The notes under the pieces were generated by a model. The model saw only the letters and a program-made list of their open reading frames with translations. It did not search any database and was not told the origin of the DNA. Made by a program: the position numbers and the translations under genes. This document shows, piece by piece, positions 31,685 to 41,709 of a DNA stretch of 64,000 nucleotides. This DNA is from Elephas maximus indicus (Eukaryota > Chordata > Mammalia > Proboscidea > Elephantidae): assembly GCF_024166365.1 (NCBI RefSeq), contig NC_064822.1, positions 148,620,823 to 148,684,822 on the forward strand. Direction: 5' to 3'. Numbering within the stretch: the stretch's first letter is position 1; every line of letters begins with the position of its first letter.

Positions 31685-31713
31685 GATTTAATGACACCTA
31701 ACAACAACAACAA
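31685..31713 (+). mobile_element. RTE/AfroSINE tail fragment
   Basis: 'ttaatgacacctaacaacaa' and 'caacaatg' are the terminal bases shared by RTE and long AfroSINEs. Nothing upstream of it matches. Confidence 0.55.
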
Positions 31714-31756
31714 TGACAATGAACACATCGTAAACAGAGGCTCTTGTTTGTCTAAG

Positions 31757-31973
31757 GAGCCCTGGTGGCACAATGGCTAAGTGCTGGGCTGCTAACCAAA
31801 AGGTTGGCGGTTGGGATCCAACCAGGTACTCCTAGGTAGAAAGATCTGGAAATCTGCTTCTGTAATGATTACAGCCAAGAAAACCTTGTGAGGCAATTTT
31901 ACTCTGCTATACGTGTTGTGTATACAAGATCATTACAAGTCAAAAACTGACTCGATGGCACCTAACAACAACA
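31757..31973 (+). mobile_element. AfroSINE, long form
   Basis: 'aaggagccctggtggcacaa', 'aaccaaaaggttggcggttg', module 'gaaagatctggaaatctgct', 'gactcgatggcacctaacaa'. The B-box is altered ('ttgggatcc'). Its 3' end is the RTE-like '-cacctaacaacaaca' form. Confidence 0.93.
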
Positions 31974-32192
31974 TTACTTGTGTAAATACCATCAAGCAGG
32001 ACAGAAACACGGAGTTTTTAATATAAATTCTATTATATTGCATTTTAAATATATTCTTTTTGTTACAAGTCGAACAGGTAGATAGTGAAGACTTTATGTT
32101 ATTTTGGGGTGCTAGGAATATGGCTTATTGCCCTTACTCCAGCCAAAAGTCCAAAGGTCAAGTAACTAATTAGTGAAAAAAAAAACACCCAG

Positions 32193-32665
32193 TTGTATTA
32201 GTTTTCTGTTGTTGTGTAACAAATTTAGTAGCTTAAAGCAACAAAAATTATTCTTTTGTAGTTCTTGCGGTCAGAAGTTCAAAATCAGCCTTGAGGAGCT
32301 AAAATCAAGATGTCAACAGGTCTAGTTCCTTCTCTAGGCTCCAAGGGAGAATCTATACCTCGCTTGTTCCATTTCTAGAGACCGCCGGCAATCTTTGGCT
32401 CCTGGCCGTTTCACCCTGATCTCTAACTCCGTGTTCACATCACCTTCTCCTCCTTTCACTTGTAGTCATATCTTGCCTTCTCTTCCTCTTATAAGGACAT
32501 TTACGATTACATTTAGGGCTCACCCTCAAAAATCCAGGAAAATCTTCCCATCTCAAGATATTTAATTTGTTCACACCTTCAAAGCCCCCTTTGCTGTATT
32601 TGGTTAACAAGTACAGGTTCCAGGGATTAGGACCTAGACATTTTATTCAGCCTCCGACACCAGTG
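32193..32665 (+). mobile_element. MaLR (MLT1-type) LTR
   Basis: 'ttgtattagttttctgttgt', 'gtaacaaatttagtagctta', 'gctccaagggagaatctata', 'ccgccggcaatctttggctc', 'tcttataaggacatttacga', 'aggttccagggattaggacc', 'tttattcagcctccgaca'. A solo LTR with no internal region. Confidence 0.85.
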
Positions 32666-32681
32666 TTATGCTACATTATTG

Positions 32682-32848
32682 GTAAACCAAAACCAAACCC
32701 ATTGCAGTCAAGTAGATTTTGACTCATAGCAACCCTGTAGGACAAAGTACAACTGCCCCATAGGGTTTCCAAGGACTGCCTGGTTAACTCGAACTGCCCA
32801 CTTTTTGGCTAGCAACCATAGCTCTTAACCACTCTACCACAAAGGTTT
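32682..32848 (-). mobile_element. AfroSINE, first of a same-site doublet
   Basis: 'gtaaaccaaaaccaaaccca', 'ttgactcatagcaaccctgt', 'gccccatagggtttccaagg', 'ttttggctagcaaccatagc', 'taccacaaaggttt'. The word 'acattattg' stands before it (32673-32681) and after it (32851-32859). Confidence 0.93.
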
Positions 32849-32861
32849 ACACATTATTGAT

Positions 32862-33022
32862 CGCCTCCCCCCCACCAAAAAAAAAACCAAACCCATTGCC
32901 GTCGAGTCAATTCTGACTCATAGCGACACTAAAAGAGTAGAGCTGCCCCCACAGGGTTTCCAAGGAGCAGCTGGGGGATTCAAACTGCTGACCTTTTGGT
33001 CACTACACCACCAGGGTTTCCA
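32862..33022 (-). mobile_element. AfroSINE, second of a same-site doublet
   Basis: A C/A-rich tail ('cgcctcccccccacc' and A run), then 'aaacccattgccgtcgagtc', 'cactaaaagagtagagctgc', 'tcaaactgctgaccttttgg' and, after a deletion of the '...tagcag' part, 'cactacaccaccagggtttc'. It is followed by the third 'acattattg' (33023-33031). Confidence 0.93.
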
Positions 33023-33035
33023 ACATTATTGATAG

Positions 33036-33322
33036 AAATGTAAAAAAAAAAAGGAGAGATATGTCCTCCCTGGGTTTATAATAAAGCTAGGGAGAAAAAG
33101 AAATCTCTCTTATCTAATAAAGAACAGTTTAAATCTGTGTAGGATGAGGGCAACCATAAGCACAATTAATTGTTTAAAGGATGAAAAAAAAATTTTTGGA
33201 AGGAGTTTACATGAGCAAATACAGCAATGATAAAATAGGCACATCAAAAGGAGACAGTGTGTAGAACTGGATTCCTGAGGGAGAATAAACACCTGGAGGG
33301 TGGAACATTTATGAAGGTATCT
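33036..33322. other. Unassigned sequence
   Basis: No gene or repeat recognised; an A run at 33041-33051 and another near 33184-33191. Confidence 0.45.
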
Positions 33323-33334
33323 GTGCCTTGTACA

Positions 33335-33487
33335 GTAGTGACGCAGCTAAGAGTTCGGCTGCTAACCAAAACGTCAGCAGTTTGGATCCACCAACCACTC
33401 CTTGGAAACCCTATCAGTTTCCTATAGGGTCGCTATGAGTTGGAATTGACTCAATAGCAACGGGTTTAGTTTTTTTTTTTTTTTTTG
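33335..33487 (+). mobile_element. AfroSINE, short form, first of a same-site doublet
   Basis: 'gtagtgacgcagctaagagt', 'aaccaaaacgtcagcagttt', 'cctatagggtcgctatgagt', 'gcaacgggtttagttttttt'. Some bases are missing after 'aaaccctat'. Preceded by 'gtgccttgtaca' (33323-33334) and followed by the same word (33488-33499). Confidence 0.93.
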
Positions 33488-33499
33488 GTGCCTTGTACA

Positions 33500-33706
33500 G
33501 GAGCCCTGACAGTACAGTAGTTAAGTGCTCGGCTGTTAACAGAAATGTCAGCTATTTGAACCCACCAGCCCCTCTACAGGAGAAAGATGTGGCAATCTGC
33601 TCCTTTATGTAAAGATTTACAGCACTGGAAACCGTATGTGGCAGCTCCACTCCGTCCGATAGGATCACTATGAGTCAGAAGTGGCTTGATGGCAATGGAG
33701 TAATGG
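33500..33706 (+). mobile_element. AfroSINE, long form, second of a same-site doublet
   Basis: 'ggagccctgacagtacagta', 'gttaacagaaatgtcagcta', module 'caggagaaagatgtggcaat', 'gtgaggatcac' region degraded, tail 'ggcttgatggcaatggag'. It is followed by a third copy of the target word, 'gtaccttgtaca' (33707-33718, one change). Confidence 0.93.
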
Positions 33707-33827
33707 GTACCTTGTACAACACCAGGTACATGAGTAGGCAATACTTTTCTAAAAAGAATGAATGGGTGATTGACTGAAATGGAAATGAATGAGTATATGA
33801 ACACATAGGATATTAAACATTATATAG

Positions 33828-34133
33828 AATGTCTTAGTTTTCCAGTGCTGCTGTAACAGAAATACCACAAATATTTATTTTCTCACAGTTTAGGAGACTA
33901 GAAGTCTAAATTCAGGGCACTGGCTCTGGGGAAAGATCATAGTCTCCCAGAGTTCCTTGGTTTCTTAGCAATCCTCAGGTGGCATCTATCTTCTCCCCTT
34001 TTGTGATCCCTTGCTTCTGTGTCTAATCTGTTCCTTTATTAATGCCAAAGTGATTAGGTTTAGGACACACCGTAATGAGGTATGACCTCATTAACACAAC
34101 AAAGGAAACCCTATTCCCAAAGGAAATTACATA
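33828..34133 (+). mobile_element. ERVL/MaLR-type LTR, first part (split by an RTE)
   Basis: 'gtcttagttttccagtgctg', 'ctgtaacagaaataccacaa', 'tctcacagtttaggagacta', 'gaagtctaaattcagggcac', 'attaggtttaggacacacc', 'gacctcattaacacaac'. The LTR is interrupted at 'cacaggcat' and resumes at 34519. Confidence 0.8.
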
Positions 34134-34142
34134 CACAGGCAT

Positions 34143-34518
34143 GCCATGGAGTCTACTCTGAGTTATATGAACGCTATGTATAATAAGAAGGAAACGTTGC
34201 ATGATCCTTTGCCATTCTCACAATCATTGCTATGTTTGAGCCTGTTGTTGCAGACACTATGTCAATCCATCTTGCTGACGGTCTTCCTCTTTTTTGCTGA
34301 CTCTCTGCTTTACCAAGCACGATGTCCTTCTCCAGGGATTTCACCCTCCTGATAACATGTCCAAAGCACTTGAGACAGTCTTGCCACCCTCACTTCTAAG
34401 GACCATTCTGACTGTACTTCCTCCAAGAGAGATTTGTTCTTTCTTTTGGCAGGCCATGGTATATTCAATATTCTTCACCAACACTATAAGATAAATGTGC
34501 CAATTCTTTTTTGTTTTC
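34143..34518 (-). mobile_element. RTE LINE, 3' fragment nested in an LTR
   Basis: 'tgccatggagtctactctga', 'gaaggaaacgttgcatgatc', 'gagcctgttgttgcagacac', 'tgataacatgtccaaagcac', 'ctaaggaccattctgactg'. Target-site words 'cacaggcat' (34134-34142) and 'cacaggtat' (34519-34527) flank it with one C/T difference. Confidence 0.92.
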
Positions 34519-34588
34519 CACAGGTATAGGAGTTAGGATTCCAACTCATATTTTGGGGTGACAAAATTTAATCCATAACATAGAGGCT
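34519..34588 (+). mobile_element. ERVL/MaLR-type LTR, 3' end after RTE
   Basis: 'cacaggtataggagttagga', 'ttccaactcatattttgggg', 'tgacaaaatttaatccataa' completes the LTR begun at 33828. Confidence 0.8.
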
Positions 34589-34665
34589 TAAAAATAAGCC
34601 CAATAAATTGGAATTGATATGAGGAAAGGGAGATGTAGATTTTTGAGCATGAGAGATATATTTGT

Positions 34666-34729
34666 ACGTTGCTGTTATGTACCGTTGAGTCGGTTCCAAC
34701 TCACAGTGACCCTATGTACAATAGCTTAG
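34666..34729 (-). mobile_element. AfroSINE/RTE 3' fragment
   Basis: 'ttgctgttatgtaccgttga', 'gtcggttccaactcacagtg', 'accctatgtacaatag' is the reverse complement of the 3' end shared by RTE and long AfroSINEs. Too short to decide which. Confidence 0.8.
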
Positions 34730-34919
34730 GTTTATCCAAATAAAATGTTATTATACAATGGTTGGTTTAACTTTTTGTTGTTGCTGTTTTTTTTTTTTTT
34801 TTTCGTTTCATAATGAAAGTAAGAATTGCTACAATTTTACTTGAGAGTGATGTTCAAGACACTTTTAAAAGGGGTCAGGTGATTTTTGATTTAATATAAA
34901 CAGCACAGATTTATAGTTT

Positions 34920-34979
34920 AGACTTTAAATTTACACTCCACTTTTCTCAACTAGCAATGGGAAGAATTCAGGCATTTTT
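34920..34979 (+). mobile_element. MIR SINE, first part (weak)
   Basis: 'ccacttttctcaactagcaa' and 'tgggaagaattcagg' loosely follow the MIR core; support comes from the clearer continuation after the AfroSINE. Confidence 0.4.
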
Positions 34980-34989
34980 ATCCATCCAT

Positions 34990-35183
34990 AGAATTGGTGC
35001 AGGGATTAAGTGCTCAGCTACTAATCAAAAGGTCAATGGTTTGAATCCACCAGCAGATTTTTGGGAGAGGTAGGTGGCAACCTGCTTCCACAAAGACTTA
35101 CAGCCTAAGAAACCCTCTGGGGCATTTCTACTCTGATCTATAGGATCACTATGAGTCGGAATCTACTCAATGTTAATGGGATC
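34990..35183 (+). mobile_element. AfroSINE, long form, in a MIR
   Basis: 'ggtgcagggattaagtgctc', 'ggtttgaatccaccagcaga', module 'ggtggcaacctgcttccac', 'tatgagtcggaatctactca'. Exact 10-base duplication 'atccatccat' at 34980-34989 and 35184-35193. Confidence 0.95.
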
Positions 35184-35193
35184 ATCCATCCAT

Positions 35194-35285
35194 GGGGATA
35201 ATAATACTGACCTTTCAGACTTGTTATGAGGATTTAATGGGATGATGTCCAGAGGGTGACACATGGTGATGTTCAATAAATGACA
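35194..35285 (+). mobile_element. MIR SINE, 3' part
   Basis: 'ggggataataatactgacct', 'ttgttatgaggatttaatgg', 'gttcaataaatgaca' is the MIR 3' end, split from its 5' part by the AfroSINE. Confidence 0.75.
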
Positions 35286-36375
35286 GCCCTTTTTTATTTT
35301 AAGAGTATTGAATTCTGCTATTTTGTTCTTATAGTCATTCAGATGTGAGGTAACTAGACCTCAGACAAAGAGGAGAGCAGAATGATTAAATAAAAAGAAT
35401 AAATTGGAGATTTTTTGGGAACAAAAGGCAGAAATTTGTGACAGAGAGCAAATAAAGAAGAAGAGTGTTTTGTCAAGGACACTTGGAGAATGATAGTATC
35501 ACTGCCAAATCAGTACATATTTCAATACAGACTTTATTTGCTCTTTGCCTTCAAAAAAGAGAGAGATCAGTGTATTTGTTGGGTACACAGTTGTGGTGGA
35601 GGTATGATTTGCACACGGAAGACTAAGTAAAAACAGCTCTATTATACTCTGTTACAGAAACAAATGTACATTTAGCATGGCAGTGATTGCTAAGGTAAGT
35701 GAAGAGAGGTGGTGAGGATATGAGTCTGACTGGGGTGGTGGATTCTTAATGTGAGTCATGTGATATCAGGCAGGAAGTTTGGCAAATTGGGCAATTATTT
35801 ACAATGTGCCAAACACAAGAACATTTTTTAGTTTTTGAGCTAGGGACTATCCAATCAGTCTCCAGAAGCTTTTATTAGGACATTTAAAAGGTCTTTCAAA
35901 TTTGCTGCTTCTTTCCCATTTCTTTGCCTTGAACATTATTACCAAATTTTATGTACATTATAGTGAATTATCTTAACAGCCTTCACCTAGCCCTCACCCG
36001 GGAATTTATCCCTTCTCCAATTCTTGCTGTATATTCTTTCAGTTAATCTTGAGAAAGCTCTATTATCATCACGTCAATTTGTTATGGTGAGTTTCAGCCA
36101 GGACTTAAGTGACAACAGTGACTCAGGGACAAAAAGCCTAGGAAAACCATCCTAGCATCTTGAAACAATGAATATAGCCTTAGATCCGTCAAAGGCATTT
36201 GCTACATGTTACGCTTAGGGTTGAGGATTTCATTAAAAAAAAGTCTACTTTCAAATGTCCTGTTCACCAGTGATGATGTCTCTTGAAAATTACTGTTTGG
36301 TTCAGTGTCTGCTCATCTAACATTAAAGGGCCAGTTTGAGAAACATGGATGGCAGTAAAGCACAGAACAGAACAT
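35286..36375. other. Unassigned sequence
   Basis: No gene or repeat recognised with confidence. The stretch 35960-36030 has an L2-like flavour but no firm alignment. Confidence 0.45.
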
Positions 36376-36562
36376 TGTTGTTGTGTGCCATTAAGTCGAT
36401 TCTGTCTCATAGTGACCCTATGTAACAGAGTAGAACTTCCCCATAGGACTTCCTAGGCTGTAATCTTTGTGGAGGCCGAACTCCAGGTCTTTTATTCCAC
36501 CGAGCAGCTGGTGGGTTCTAATCACAGACTTTTCGGTTAACAGCTGAGTGCTTAACCAACTG
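36376..36562 (-). mobile_element. AfroSINE, long form
   Basis: 'gttgttgtgtgccattaagt', 'gtctcatagtgaccctatgt', 'aggctgtaatctttgtggag', 'gagcagctggtgggttctaa', 'cggttaacagctgagtgctt'. The outermost head bases are gone. Confidence 0.92.
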
Positions 36563-37149
36563 ATAACAGCTTTTAAATTGATAAGGGCCAGTTCAAGAAA
36601 GTTAATGCTATTACCTTTATTTGGAAAGCGATGGTGGGCAGGAGATGAGTAGGGCTAGCAGATTATGGAACAACACAAAACAATAATTAAAAACTCTATG
36701 TATAGCAACCTAAAGCCAGATTTGTATTTCCTTCACTGTGATAAGTATTTTTGGTGTTTTTTCATGGAAGTAGGTAATTTTGTAAAAATAATAAATAAAT
36801 AGAGTGGCCATGATTTCAAAGTTAAATTTTTTATGCGTTTTCTTTTGTCAAATGAGTCTAACAAACAATAATGCATTTTATAAATAATTTAAAACAAATG
36901 CTAACTTGAGAATACAATGTCCTTTCAAAGACAATGTCACTAGATTGAAAGTCAGATCTGTATTGAGTTCCAAGTAACTTCATGGATTTTGACAAATGAA
37001 ATTTTGTCCCTCATCTGTAAATGTAAATCTGTTAAAACATTGGGGGGCAAATTACTATTATTATTGCTTTATACAGTAATATCTCTGGATTTATTAGAAG
37101 GAAAAACCACTATTAATAATCTCCATTCCTTTCATGAACATTGTTTTAA
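36563..37149. other. Unassigned sequence
   Basis: No gene or repeat recognised; (ATT)-rich patch near 37053-37066. Confidence 0.45.
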
Positions 37150-37617
37150 GGTGCCATCAGGTAGGTTCCTACTCATAGCAACCCTCTGTACAACAGAATA
37201 AAAACACTATCCAGTACTGCGCCATTCTCACAATTGATGCTATGTTTAAGTCCATTGTTTCAGCCGCCGTGTCAATCCACCTCACTGAGGATCTTCCTCT
37301 TTTTCGCTGACACTCTACTAAGCACGATGTCTTTCTCCAGGAACTGGTGCCTCCTGATAACATGTCCAAAGTTCATGAGACGAAGTCTCATCCTTCTCAC
37401 TTCTAAGGAGCATCCTGGCTATACTTCTTCTAAGACAGATTTTTTCATTCTTCTGACAGTCCATGGTATATTTAATATTCTTCGTCAACACCATAATCCA
37501 AAAGAATCAATTCTTCTTCAGTCTTTCTTACTCATTTTCTGGCTTTCACTTGCATATGAGGAAATAGAAAATACCACAGCTTGGGTCAGGTGCACCTTAT
37601 CCTCATGGTGACATCAT
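37150..37617 (-). mobile_element. RTE LINE, 3' fragment
   Basis: 'aaggtgccatcaggtaggtt', 'ctgcgccattctcacaattg', 'agcacgatgtctttctccag', 'tggtatatttaatattcttc', 'gtcaggtgcaccttatcct'. It is the reverse complement of the RTE end, with decayed frame. Confidence 0.92.
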
Positions 37618-38217
37618 GAACATTATCAATGAATTTTTTTTTTTTTTTTGGAAATTTACCTTTGATGGTCTTTTAAAAGAATGAAGCAAGTATTACAGTT
37701 GGTTTCAAAATATAGATTACAATCTATTAGCTGCTAAACCAAGGACACTTTACTGCTTTATTTCCAAACAGTTGTTTCTTGTAATAATATTTTTCCCCAA
37801 AGAACTGGAATTAAAATTTGACTCAGCTTGGAAGCGTTCGCTCATGATCTTTTGAATCATCTACTCTCCTGTAATTTTTATTTCTCTGCATTAAAAACCT
37901 TACTGTATATTGCCAATTTTTCACTAATGATACATGAAATGTAATGAGCTTCATGGGTTTCCAAAACATTACATGAATGGCCTTTAGTCTGGTGCTTCAC
38001 TCTGTGCTTCAAACTCATACCCCATAATTGCATGGAGGGTTTTTTTTTGTTTTTTTTTTTTCATTTTGCCATCTCTCAACTTAATAGTGTACTAAAATTG
38101 TACTACCTGCTATTCTAATTTGGCTAGGAAAGTTTCAACAACGTGTAAGAACAACTATTATATATATGTATATATAAAAACATAGGCATTAGAGAGAAAC
38201 AAATTTATCTCTCAGTT
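37618..38217. other. Unassigned sequence
   Basis: No gene recognised. T runs at 37634-37650 and 38040-38060; (TA)n at 38160-38176. Confidence 0.45.
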
Positions 38218-38297
38218 GTTTGTTAGTTGCTGTTGAATTGGGTCTGACTCATGGTTACCTTATGTGTAACAAAACGAAACATTGCCTGGTCATAGAG
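38218..38297 (-). mobile_element. RTE/AfroSINE 3' fragment
   Basis: 'tgtttgttagttgctgttga', 'gtctgactcatggttacctt', 'acgaaacattgcctggtc'. The last words ('gaaacattgcc') favour an RTE origin over AfroSINE. Confidence 0.75.
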
Positions 38298-38399
38298 ACT
38301 TAGAAATTAGAAATGATAGATGCTTATCTCTGTTAGCATATCTAATTATTAATAAAAAAGTTAATTAAAACAGACTATCTCAAGTAGCCGTATATTTTT

Positions 38400-38618
38400 G
38401 TACTTTTGATTCATTTCACACTATTTTGTTAATTTCTACTTTATTTCCTTCATAGCATTTTTCATACTCTAAAATTATGTTGTTTGCTTATTAGCTTATT
38501 CCTCCTTAGAATGTAACATTTAGAACAGGGCCTTCTCTGTCTTGTTCAGTGCTAAGTCTTCATTGGCTAGAACAGTGCTTGCCACTTTGAAGGCTTTTAA
38601 TAAATACTTATTTGACCT
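38400..38618 (+). mobile_element. L2 LINE, 3' end
   Basis: 'tccttagaatgtaacattta', 'gaacagggccttctctgtct', 'ctagaacagtgcttgccact', 'ttttaataaatacttatttg' follow the L2 3' end closely. Confidence 0.75.
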
Positions 38619-38631
38619 CTTGTACAATAGA

Positions 38632-38800
38632 ATGCTGGTGGCCCAGTGGTGGAGAGCTATGTCATGCTACTGCTGCTAACCAAAAAGGTAAGCAGTTTGA
38701 ATCCACCAGCCACTCCTTGGAAACCCCATGGGGTAGTTCTACTCCATCCTACAGGGCACAAACTAGTTGGACTTAACTTGAAGGCAACGGGAACAGGACC
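38632..38800 (+). mobile_element. AfroSINE, short form
   Basis: 'tgctggtggcccagtggtgg', a small insertion, 'taagcagtttgaatccacca', 'ccatggggtagttctactcc'. The duplication 'atagaatgct' occurs at 38627-38636 and 38801-38810 and overlaps the first head bases, so the exact start is uncertain. Confidence 0.93.
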
Positions 38801-38886
38801 ATAGAATGCTAGATTGTAAAGCTGGAATTTAATGACAACATCAAAATTTTTCTTCAAAAAAACTTTATAGATGTATTTTTCAAATA

Positions 38887-40166
38887 AGAAACAATGGGAG
38901 GAGGAGCCAAGATGGCAGAATAGACAGATGCTTCCAGCGAGCCCCCTTTACAACAAAGACCTAAAAAAAAAAGTGAAATGAGTATATTTATGACAAGCTA
39001 GGAGCTCTGAGCATCAAAGGCAAGCTTAGAAAATGAACTGAGGGGCAGGGGGAGGAAAGACCGTTCAGGAGCGGAGAGGAGTCACTGGACCTGAATCGCA
39101 GGGAGCGCTCAGGGACCATTCCCAAAGCAGCGGCGGGGGGCTGGTAATAGCATTTGGCTGCAGTTTCCTCAGGGAGAAAAGCCAGCCACACAGCCTACTC
39201 ACACCTCCGGAACCTGAGAAGAACGGGGCTTTCGGCAAAAGCTAAGTACATGTGTATCTTTTACCACGTCTCGCCACTCTTCCCCCAAGCTGGCTTCAGG
39301 GACTGAATTCGCTGGGCCTGAGATAGGCACTGCTGAGCACCTAGAGCCATCCTCCTGACCTTGGAGAAGGAAAAAGTTTGCAATTGGGGAAAAAGATAAT
39401 TTGCCAGCTCCACTAACCAGAAGAGCTCAGGACAGAAGCGGTTCCTGTCCAGGCATAAATGGTCTGTGGACTTTGAGCACCTTTTCCCTCTGCATGGACC
39501 TGTATGGGCCTATTTCAGGAGAATAGGCCCTTGTTGGCAGATGCCAACCATTTCAGCCGTACAAAGGAGAGGTGGGTGTTTGATTTTAGCATTGCTTGGC
39601 TTATTAGACATGTTCCTCACCTACCCACATCAGGGGCCTAAGAACCGGTAGCTCCACTCAGATCACCCAGCCACCTGTGAAAGGGGTCAAAGTATAACTG
39701 TTATCTTCCATTCCTTATAACCAAAAACCTTGGGTGCCCATGGTCTGTCTGCAGAGCCCACCCACCTGCTCACTTTAGGGAACAGGGACGTGCTTTCCTC
39801 AGAGACACTTGGGGGTCAGTTCTCAGCCCCCTGCCTTGTTTAGAGCATGACCCCCTGCTGCAAGCAGATACCAGTACATACACCAATCACCTCTGCCCCT
39901 CTAAGAGTGTAGGACAGAGCCTGTACCACACACTTGATATCAGCTACCTGGAAACCTGAGCTGAATTCATACAAGACAAGTGAATGGACTCCTAGACTGA
40001 TATACCTGATAACAGCTCTAGCCATCTGCAGACAGGAGGTCAGAGCTCCAAAGGTGAAAATAACCAATTGAGCCCACTCAAGCAACCCATTTGGGCACAT
40101 CAAAACAAAACAAAGCAAGAAGCTATGACACAGTAAGCAAGCATAAAATAATACGATCACTTATAG
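38887..40166 (+). promoter_or_regulatory. L1 5' UTR (unique, non-monomeric type)
   Basis: About 1.28 kb, more GC-rich than the surroundings, homologous along its length to 51531-52800 ('aatagacagatgcttcc', 'cttgatatcagctacctgg', 'gactcctagactgatatacc'). In the family this region carries the internal promoter. I see no tandem monomers here. Confidence 0.75.
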
Positions 40167-40906
40167 ATGGCTCAGAGACAACAGTCAATATCAAGTCACA
40201 TAAAGAAACAGACCCCGATCATCTCAACAAGTTCTCAAAACAAAGAATCCAGCGAAGTTCCAGATGAAAGTGCATTCCTGGAATTACCAGAGTCAGAATA
40301 CAAAAGATTAATATACAGAACCCTTATAGACATCAGGAAGGAAATGAAGCAATACACAGAACAAGCCAAGGAACACACAGATAAAGCAATTGAAGAAATT
40401 AAAAAGATTATTCAGGAACATATTGAAAAGTTTAATAAGCTGGAAAAATCCATAGACAGACAGCAATCAGAAATTCAGAAGATTAACAATAAAATTACAG
40501 GAGTAGGCTACTCAATAGAAAGTCAGAGGAGCAGAATTGAGCAAGTAGAAGCTAGAATTTCTGAACTTGAAGATAAATCACTTGGCACGAATATATTAGA
40601 AGAAAAATCAGATAAAAGAATTTTAAAAAATGAAGAAAGCTTAAGAATCATGTGGGACTCTATCAAGAGAAATAACCTATAAGTGATTGGAGTGCCAGAA
40701 CAGGGAGGGATAACAGAAAATACAGAGAGAATTGTTGAAGATTTGTTGGCAGAAAATTTCCCTGATATTGTGAAAAATGAGAAGGTATCTATTCAAGATG
40801 CTCATTGAACTCCACATAAGATAGACGTTAAAAGAGATCACCAAGACATATCATACTCAAACTTGCCAAAACCAAAGATAGAGAATTTTAAGAGCAGCTA
40901 AGGATA
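40167..40906 (+). pseudogene. L1 ORF1 remnant, cut short by RTE
   Basis: Begins MAQRQQSISSHIKKQ, then a Lys/Glu-rich coiled-coil segment (about residues 45-150). The first stop is at 40680-40682, where the sister copy at 53.3 kb has a glutamine codon in the same place. Behind the stop the frame continues with the RNA-binding block ('VIGVPEQGG', 'ENTERIVEDLL'). In the family ORF1p is an RNA-binding trimer. This copy ends about 250 bases before the expected ORF1 stop. Confidence 0.9.
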
Positions 40907-41337
40907 AACCTCCCCCACATGTCTGTCAGTGTGTCGTACTGTGGGGGCTTGTGTGTTGCTGTGATGCTGGAAGCTATGCCACCAGTATTCAGATACCAGC
41001 AGGGTCACCCATGGAGGACAGGTTTCAGCTGAGTTTCCAGACTAAGACAGACTAGGAAGAAGGACCCGGCAATCTACTTCTGAAAAGCATTATCCAGTGA
41101 AAACCTTATGAGTAGCAGCAGAACATTGTCCAATATAGTGCTGGAAGATGAGCCCCCAGGTTGGAAGGCACTTAAAAGATGACTGGGGAAGAGCTGCCTC
41201 CTCAAAGTAGAGTCGACCTTAATGATGTGGATGGAGTAAACCTTTCAGGACATTCATTTGCTGATGTGGCACAACTCAAAATGAGAAGAAACAGCTGCAA
41301 ACATCCATTAATAATTGGAACCTAGAATGTACGAAGT

Positions 41338-41526
41338 ATGAATCTAGGAAAATTGAAAATCGTCAAAAGTGAAGTGGAATGCAAAAACATCGATATCCCG
41401 GGCATTAGTGTGCTGAAATGGACTGCTATTGGCCATTTTGAAACAGACAATCATATAGTCTACTGTGCTGGGAATGACAACTCGAAGAGGAGTGGTGTTA
41501 CATTCATCATCAAAAAGAACATTTAG
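41338..41526 (+). pseudogene. RTE endonuclease N-terminal remnant
   Basis: A 62-codon frame 'MNLGKLKIVKSEVE...', the APE-type endonuclease start with 'GISVLKWTAIGHF'. The metal-binding Glu is lost. It ends at a TAG (41524-41526), after which 'IQIYTPTTRAKDEE' type sequence continues in the element. Confidence 0.85.
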
Positions 41527-41709
41527 AGACCTATCCTGAAGCACAAGACTGTCAGTGATAGGATAATATCCATATGCCTGCAAGGGAGACCAGTTAACAC
41601 GACTAGTATTCAAATTTACACACCAACCACTAGGGCCAAAGATGAAGAAATAGAAGATTTTTATCAGCTGCTACAGTCTGAAATTGATGGAACATGCAAT
41701 CAAGATGCT

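Larger units (their letters stand above)
38887..40906 (+). mobile_element. L1 LINE, 5' part only (5' UTR and part of ORF1)
   Basis: Starts at the L1 5' end 'gggaggaggagccaagatgg' and runs through a 1.28-kb 5' UTR into ORF1, ending abruptly at about 40906 where RTE sequence begins. The same 5' UTR type occurs at 51531, so both belong to one subfamily. The 3' two thirds are absent, unlike the usual 5' truncation. No target-site duplication was found. Confidence 0.9.

Noticed and set aside
6808..34588. A full endogenous retrovirus linking the LTRs in this region
   Set aside because: The LTRs are of different subtypes, and no gag-, pol- or env-like sequence is seen between them; they are independent solo LTRs.
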